DNA of 64,000 nucleotides from Platerodrilus igneus. Lineage: Eukaryota > Arthropoda > Insecta > Coleoptera > Lycidae. The notes under the pieces are model-generated. The model had not been told where the DNA came from. It did no database searches and was given only the letters and a program-made list of their open reading frames with translations. The position numbers and the translations under genes were made by a program. Shown here piece by piece: positions 58,600 through 64,000 of this stretch; positions within the stretch are counted from its first letter, which is position 1, and every line of letters starts with the position of its first letter. The DNA lies in assembly GCA_036346225.1 (NCBI GenBank), contig JARFIW010000500.1, forward strand, positions 2,852,001-2,916,000, given 5' to 3'.

Positions 58600-60620
58600 C
58601 CGAAGAAATGCCTTTTCACAAAAAAATTGCAGAGTTCAAGGAAAAAATACGAGTTTTAAAGCATATTCCAAGAACAGCCCGTATAACTGCAGCAAACAAA
58701 CTAGCCTCATTAATTGATGAATGAAGCGCCAGAAATGTCGAGAAATCTTGGGAAAACCTTTTATCATTTGCATATATAGCCCTAAGGATCCCTGAGAAAT
58801 CAAAATCTCTCGCCACTTCAGTGAAACTCAATACAGATAAGTTTGATATGACATTACTTCCTCCAGCTAATATCAAACATAAAGGTTCCAGTATCTGGAA
58901 GATTGCCGAAATTAAAGTTGGGGACGGAGATATTCGCGGAGCAGTTAGATTGTTATGTTCTTCAGATGACCTTGCTCCTCAAGATGGAGAAACACTAACG
59001 AAATTAAAGGCAAAACACCCTCCACTGTCTCGAATACTTAATTTGCCTAATCCTCGTGATCAGAACTGTCAATCAATAATTGTGTCACAGGAAGATGTAT
59101 CTAAAGCAATATTTAGTTTTCCAAATGGTTCTGCTGCAGGAATAGACGGTCTAAAACCCCAACATCTTAAAGATATGATCTCTAAACTTACTGGAGACGC
59201 CAGAAAACATTTGTTATCTTCCATAACAAGACTACATAATGAAATGTTAGCTGGACAAGTGAATCCACAATAACCAAAATTCTATATGGAGCTTCCCTTT
59301 CTGCCCTACATAAGAAATGTGGTGGCATCCGACCAATAGCTGTGGGTAACACTTTCCGCAGACTGGTAGCAAAATTAGCATGTCTGAAAAACTAGGTACA
59401 TATTTCAGACCGAAACAACTTGGTTTCGCTACAAAAGGTGGATGTGAGGCTGTGGTACATGATCTTCGGACATATATTTCTGAAAATCGAAACTCAAATA
59501 AAGTAATATTGAAGATCGACTTTGCAAATGCTTTCAATTCCGTTGAAAGTGATGTAATGTTAAAGAGATTTCGAAACAAGTTACAGACATGTTTCCATTA
59601 TTGTACCAATGCTACTCGGAACCTTCGTTACTTTTTTACGGAAAAGAAACAATTGGCTCTCAAGTAGGAGCCCAACAAGGAAATCCAGCTGAACCAATGT
59701 CATTCAGTTCAGTTATTCAGCCAATTATAGGGTCCTTAAAGTCGGAATTCAATACTTGGTACTTGGATTACGGCACTCTAGGAGGGATTCCTTGAGATGT
59801 ACTTTCCGATTTCGAAGTAATTATTACACGATGCTCTATTTTGGGATTGAAAATCAGCCCTTCAAAATGCGAGATATACTTCTGTTCTGATGATGACGAT
59901 ATTGTCAAAAAAGAATTTGAAGAAATTTCCCCAAGAATTAAACTTCTCTCTGACAATACTCTGAATCTGTTAGGAGCAGCAATCTTTAAACCTGCTTGCG
60001 AGACTTTACTAAATACTAAAATGAATGAATTAAGACTTTTGTTTACTCGTTTAAAAAGTTTTAACAACCACGTAACTTACTACGTAATTGCTTCGCGATT
60101 CCCAAATTAACGTACTTCCTCCGATCAAGCACTATCTAGAACTTATTACCAATACCAATTTAGACCCAATACAATGGACTGTTGCATCACTGCCAATTCG
60201 ATACGGAGGTATTGGAATACAGAAAGTTGATCACATTGCACTCCCAGCCTTTTTGGCATCTAGTAATTCAGCTTTTGACCTGGTCAAGATCATGTTACCT
60301 AATTTTTTCTTTGTTCAAGTTAATATTGCTTATTATGAAGATGCTTTACAAGAGTGGAATTTGAAATACTCTACTAACTCAACTCGTCATTCCGTGTTTT
60401 CAAAAAAATTGGGACCTCATAAACATCTGCAACACACGTTCTACTTTAAGTTTCGACAAAGATATCGATAAAGCTATATATCTAGCAACTTGTGAGAAGG
60501 AATCGGAGCATGGTTAAAAGCAATCCCCTCCAAAAATATCGGGACTTTACTAGACAACAACACTTTCCGTATCTCTATCGCTTTACGCATGGGCTGTAAC
60601 ATAAGAGATTTGAGATCTTT
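58600..60620 (+). pseudogene. YLDDG-lineage non-LTR retrotransposon RT
   Basis: The plus frames read PFHKKIAEFKEKIRVLKHIP, then SSIWKIAEIKVGDGDIRGAV, NGSAAGIDGLKPQHLKDMIS, HKKCGGIRPIAVGNTFRR, FRPKQLGFATKGGCEAVVHD, VILKIDFANAFNSVESDVML, SQVGAQQGNPAEPMSFSSV and the active site WYLDYGTLGG, in which the second Asp is Tyr. Then GLKISPSKCEIYFCSDDDD, LLGAAIFKPACETLL and SLPIRYGGIGIQKVDHIALP, and at 60590 ISIALRMGCN. Stops at about 58723, 59271 and 59795 and several frameshifts make it dead. It is cut on its 3' side by the copia-2 LTR at about 60615. The frame is preserved enough to show a long single ORF ancestrally. Confidence 0.85.
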
Positions 60621-60774
60621 GATTAGATAAAATAAAAGTAATATGATAAAGAAAACTACAATACATGTTTATTATACAATGACTTTTCTAGAAGTCAATG
60701 TTGACATAAAAAAAACAATCGCATGTGCGTTCCGCACACTATAACATTAACTTCATTTAAATTACATTTCAACA
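60615..60774 (-). repeat. Copia-2 3' LTR (approximate)
   Basis: On the minus strand a purine-rich taagaggcgg tract (60775-60785) is followed by tgttgaaatg, the expected LTR start. AATAAA lies in this block (minus strand, near 60672). The outer boundary with the retroelement at 60615 is approximate because the 5' LTR is missing. Confidence 0.55.
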
Positions 60775-60814
60775 CCGCCTCTTAATGTAATAGAAGTACA
60801 TTTTTTATTAATAT

Positions 60815-61615
60815 TTAACTCAAATTCAAATTATCACAATGTTTAATAAAAAGAATTTTACCAAGTGCCTTAGTCATAATGTCCGCCACTTGATCTTGTG
60901 TTGAAACATAAATAATTTCATATTTATTCTTTGCTACGTAATCACGAATGAAATTGTATTTCACATCCAAATGTTTCATTCGTTTGTATTCACGCGGATG
61001 TTCAGCAATCTTAATGCACGAAGTGTTGTCTTCAAATATTGGAATTGGTTCGTTGCAATCAATTCCAACTTCTACCAGTAATTTCTTGATCCATTTAGCT
61101 TCGCTAATTGCTTCAGTCAACGCAATATATTCAACTTCAGTTGACGATTTGCTCACCGTTGATTGCTTTCTAGATGCCCAACTGACAGTGTTTCCATATA
61201 ATTTGAAAATATAACCCGACGTTGATTTTGAATCTTTCTTGTCACCAGCCCAATCTGAATCGCTGTAACCAATCAACGTTTCTGAATTTGGTTGCTTTTT
61301 GTAAACCAATTTCATGTTGATCGTACCATGAATATATTGTAAAATGTGTTTCGCATGATTGAAATGTATTTCATTGAAACAACTTTGAAATTGACTGAAA
61401 TACCCAGTTGCTGTACACAAATCTGGTCGAGTCATAATCGTTGCATATGTCAAGCAACCTATTAGTTCACGATATGGATGATTTGAGCAATTTCCTTCGC
61501 CCAAATCCAAACACAAGCCCTTTTCCATTGGTAGTATTGATTTTGACTTGCACTTATGCATACCAAATTTGTTCAATACTTTTTCTAAGTATTTTGACTG
61601 GCTTAATGTAATCAC
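60815..61615 (-). pseudogene. Ty1/copia RT end and RNase H (copia-2)
   Basis: A 266-residue open frame: SQSKYLEKVLNKFGMHKC, then YRELIGCLTYATIMTRPDLC, and the RNase H with IGYSDSDWAGDKKDSKSTSG (catalytic Asp), SWASRKQSTVSKSSTEVEYI (Glu), and HLDVKYNFIRDYVAKN with KHCDNLNLS near the end. It is well preserved. It degrades the RNA of the RNA-DNA hybrid during copying. Confidence 0.9.
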
Positions 61616-62430
61616 GTCATTTTCAATATCTTGATCAATTTGTATACCAAGAAATGAATTGCTTTTCCCATGTCTGTCTTTTCAAATTCGGTTGATAGTA
61701 ATTTTTTAATCGTGTTTATCACATTCATGTTGCTGCAAAATATCAATGTGTCATCAACATACAGCAACAAATAGCAGGAAAATCCATCTTACTGTTTCAC
61801 ATATAAGCATTGATCTGAATCACATCGTTTAAAACCAATTCGTGTCATTAAATTCTTAAATTTTTTATTACATTTTATTTAATTTGCACACTTTCTTTTC
61901 CTCACAAAAACCATCCGGTAATTCCATATAAATTTCTTCTGATAGCTCACCATTCAAAAATGCACTTTTGGCGTCGATCTGATGGATGTGCATATCATGA
62001 TGATTGGCAATTGCAAGCAAAATCTTTAAAGTAACTAATTTTGCTACCGGTGCATACGTTTCATTGTAGTTGAAACCAAATTTTTGTGAAAAACCTCACG
62101 CCACCAAACACGCTTTATATTTGTCAATGCTGCCATCAGCTTTTCGTTTTATCTTAAACACCCATTTATTTGAAATGGTTGTTCGATTTTCTGGCAGCTC
62201 ACAAACGGTGAAAGTATTATTTTTAATCAATGAACGATACTCAGAACTAATGGCTTTCTTACATTCAGGCCAATCGCTTCGATTTTTCGCCTCAGCCACA
62301 GTCAATGGATCATCATCAACATACTGTTCAGTCGACAATGCCATGTGTACATCTTCATCCTCGAATTCCCATTCACCATATCGATCTGGTTTCTTTAGGC
62401 TACGCTGGCTACGTTGTGAAATCTGTTGAT
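61616..62430 (-). pseudogene. Ty1/copia reverse transcriptase (copia-2)
   Basis: Minus-strand pieces in order are WPECKKAISSEYRSLIKNNT, NRTTISNKWVFKIKRKADGS, TYAPVAKLVTLKILLAIANH, QIDAKSAFLNGELSEEIYME, and LLLYVDDTLIFCSNMN with intact YVDD at 61750-61761. The usual YGLKQAPR-W segment is missing between 61880 and 61850, and frameshifts lie near 62095, 61790 and 61660. It is an inactive but fairly recent copy. Confidence 0.88.
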
Positions 62431-62436
62431 TGATGT

Positions 62437-63050
62437 TGTGTATTACAGTCTCGTAAACGCGGCACATGCGACACAAATGACAGTTGGTAACGATATTACC
62501 TAATGTGGAAATTAACGCGCCAATTGTCAATGACATCACACAATATGCAAATTATTACAACACATTTTTTTAAATATACAAATTATATAAGAAAACCCCC
62601 ACGGGGTACTTACGTGAATAGGCAAAGCTTCCTTCCGAATTACTTCATGATGGTGGCGGCTTGCATCTGGATTACTTCATGATGGTTCTCAGGTCGTGGA
62701 TCTCCTAAGCCAGGTTGCATCCAAATTCGGTCGTCTTCTTCCTATGTAGAGGTACGATAAGGAACGGGTTTGGGGAACGATAATCAAAAAAGGCAAAAGG
62801 GAATCTACATAATAAAAAGATACGATAAGATACCAGACCAACCACTCTTATTCACGTTTCAAAGGCCAGTCCTAACACGTCTTTCGGAAATTTCCCACTA
62901 CTCCTTCGTCCACACGCGTCGGCGTGAAATTCGCACAACGCATTTCTGAAGTGATGGAAATACGCGCAACAAATCTTTTAAATTTATGGCGCGAAATTCT
63001 CACATTAAAACTTAGTTAAAAATGTCTAGTGCCGAAATTTTTGGGCACAT
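62437..63050. other. Foreign insert in copia-2, possibly a solo LTR
   Basis: Between the copia integrase and RT regions the reading is interrupted by about 600 bp that match no copia domain. It has G+C-richer patches (cacgcgtcggcgtg) and the repeated word attacttcatgatggt at 62639 and 62671. On the minus strand it starts near tgtgcccaaaa and ends near acacaaca, so a solo LTR is conceivable. I found no clear target duplication. Confidence 0.35.
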
Positions 63051-63589
63051 AATATGTGAAAACAACTTTCATTTGTATTGTTTTTATCAGTGCCATTTAA
63101 ATCGATGTCCTCATCATCTTCGTTGTCTCGATTATTTGTTGCCGCCTCTGAACCAATAATGTGTATCATTTTCAATTGATTCAATACAAATGTCTCATTA
63201 AATGTTACATTTCTACCAATAATGAGCTTTTGTTGCTCAATATCCCATAATTGATAGGTGTTAATCAATCCAGCATAACCAAACATTAGACATTTCGTCG
63301 ACTTTGTCTGTAATTTTGATCGATTATTTGATGGTATATAATTGTAACATTCAGCACAAAAAATACGCAAATGTGCCAAGTTCGGTTTCTGTCCAAACCA
63401 TATTTCAGCTGGTGTCTGTCTTAAACTGTTTACCAACTGCACTTGTAGGTGAACGATTTTTGATATAATTTGCTGCAATAATTGCTTCATTCCAAAATTT
63501 GTGATCGAGATTGCTAGCCAATAACATGGTTCTAGCTTTATCTTGCAGCGTTCGATTTAATCGTTCTGACACCGAATATATACCAATAT
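63041..63589 (-). pseudogene. Ty1/copia integrase C-terminal part (copia-2)
   Basis: Minus frames read SVSERLNRTLQDKARTML, FWNEAIIAANYIKNRSPT, then after a frameshift near 63410, TPAEIWFGQKPNLAHLRIFC and STKCLMFGYAGLINTYQLWD, IIGRNVTFNE. These are the standard copia integrase blocks after the catalytic core. The catalytic core and gag are missing because the element is cut at about 63590 by a LINE. Confidence 0.88.
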
Positions 63590-63618
63590 ATATTATTGAA
63601 TGTACAGGGAGATTGAAA

Positions 63619-64000
63619 ATGTTGAGCTGTACTTTGTGTAAAGTAAGTAATAAAGTTTTTACCTGTGATAAATGTAAAAAGCTATTTTGTGATGTATGCA
63701 GTAATATTACCTCTTCTGAAGTTCGATGCCTTGAACTCAAAAAGAGGGTGCTTCTATTCCACTGCAAAGAATGCTTGTCTAGTGTTAATAATGACGACAA
63801 TTACATACAAAACATTATCCAATTAAGCAATCAAGAAATATTGAAGAATCTCAGTACAATGTTTGAAAGTTTTAAAACTGAATTCATGGAGATGGCTTCC
63901 AAAAGACTCACTACCAATCAATTTAATATGACCAATGAACCCATGAAAACGTATGCTAGCATAACAAAATCTGATCCAATACTTGTGGTAAAACCAGTAA
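63619..64000 (+). CDS. LINE ORF1 start with PHD-like zinc finger (runs off the window)
   Basis: An open frame of 127 codons from methionine at 63619 to the window end. Residues 4-56 have the pattern CTLCK, FTCDKCKKLFCDVCSN, TSSEVRCLELKKRVLL and FHCKECL, a PHD-like cross-braced zinc finger, followed by a helical region (QNIIQLSNQEILKNLSTMF) and a KTYASITKS-like linker. The layout is that of ORF1 in insect jockey/CR1-group LINEs. The same layout is found at 27188-27535. It has landed in copia-2 at about 63590. Its ORF2, if any, is outside the window. This is the only LINE piece here that shows no break. Confidence 0.7.
   Translation, partial: MLSCTLCKVSNKVFTCDKCKKLFCDVCSNITSSEVRCLELKKRVLLFHCKECLSSVNNDDNYIQNIIQLSNQEILKNLSTMFESFKTEFMEMASKRLTTNQFNMTNEPMKTYASITKSDPILVVKPV

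Overview
The window is AT-rich eukaryotic DNA, most likely from an insect. It has spliced exons with GT-AG introns and dense, mostly dead transposable elements: mariner and Tc1-like DNA transposons, several LINE lineages, Ty1/copia and Ty3/gypsy fragments, a hAT-like remnant, a MITE and a tRNA-derived SINE. There are no operons, prokaryotic signals or CRISPR arrays. I cannot name the species.

One host gene is recognisable: the 3' part of ELP3, the catalytic subunit of Elongator (radical SAM plus GNAT acetyltransferase), on the + strand. Exons lie at 1735-2008, 14872-15041, 15125-15342 and 22719-22949. The terminal exon is present twice, at 39328-40173 and 52700-53546. Splice phases agree across all joins. 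The 5' exons lie upstream of the window. One intron is 83 bp; the others are 7 to 30 kb and full of transposons. The terminal exon runs about 184 codons past the point where ELP3 proteins normally end, and this tail contains a 35-residue repeat.

Layout: 1-1734 upstream intron with a 443-bp repeat. 2009-14871 intron with an RTE-like LINE (4690-9950, split by a 993-bp insert with a 12-bp target duplication), LINE 3' debris, an RT fragment with a YLDDG motif, and a second LINE (11531-13860). 15343-22718 intron with a hAT-like remnant, a MITE and a long foldback. 22950-39327 intron with gypsy, LINE, copia and PHD/zinc-finger retroelement fragments, then the first unit of a large tandem duplication.

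The duplication (31170-44505 and 44517-57888, separated by an 11-bp templated filler) carries in each unit a 5.6-kb element with long terminal inverted repeats and a nested LINE, a LINE 3' half with a nested mariner, the ELP3 terminal exon, a degenerate 90-bp tandem repeat and a SINE. Unit 1 is 36 bp shorter. Many of the differences I compared are homopolymer contractions in unit 1, and one of these frameshifts its copy of the ELP3 exon. This could be a real recent duplication with a decaying copy or an unpolished false duplication in the assembly.

57889-64000 lies beyond ELP3 and holds a LINE of the YLDDG lineage (58600-60620), a minus-strand copia element (60615-63589) and the start of a LINE ORF1 with a PHD-like zinc finger running off the window end.

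I did not find a clearly new defence or mobile system. The best leads are the ELP3 C-terminal extension, the duplicated terminal exon with its junction, and the PHD plus C2H2 N-terminus on the YLDDG retroelement lineage.
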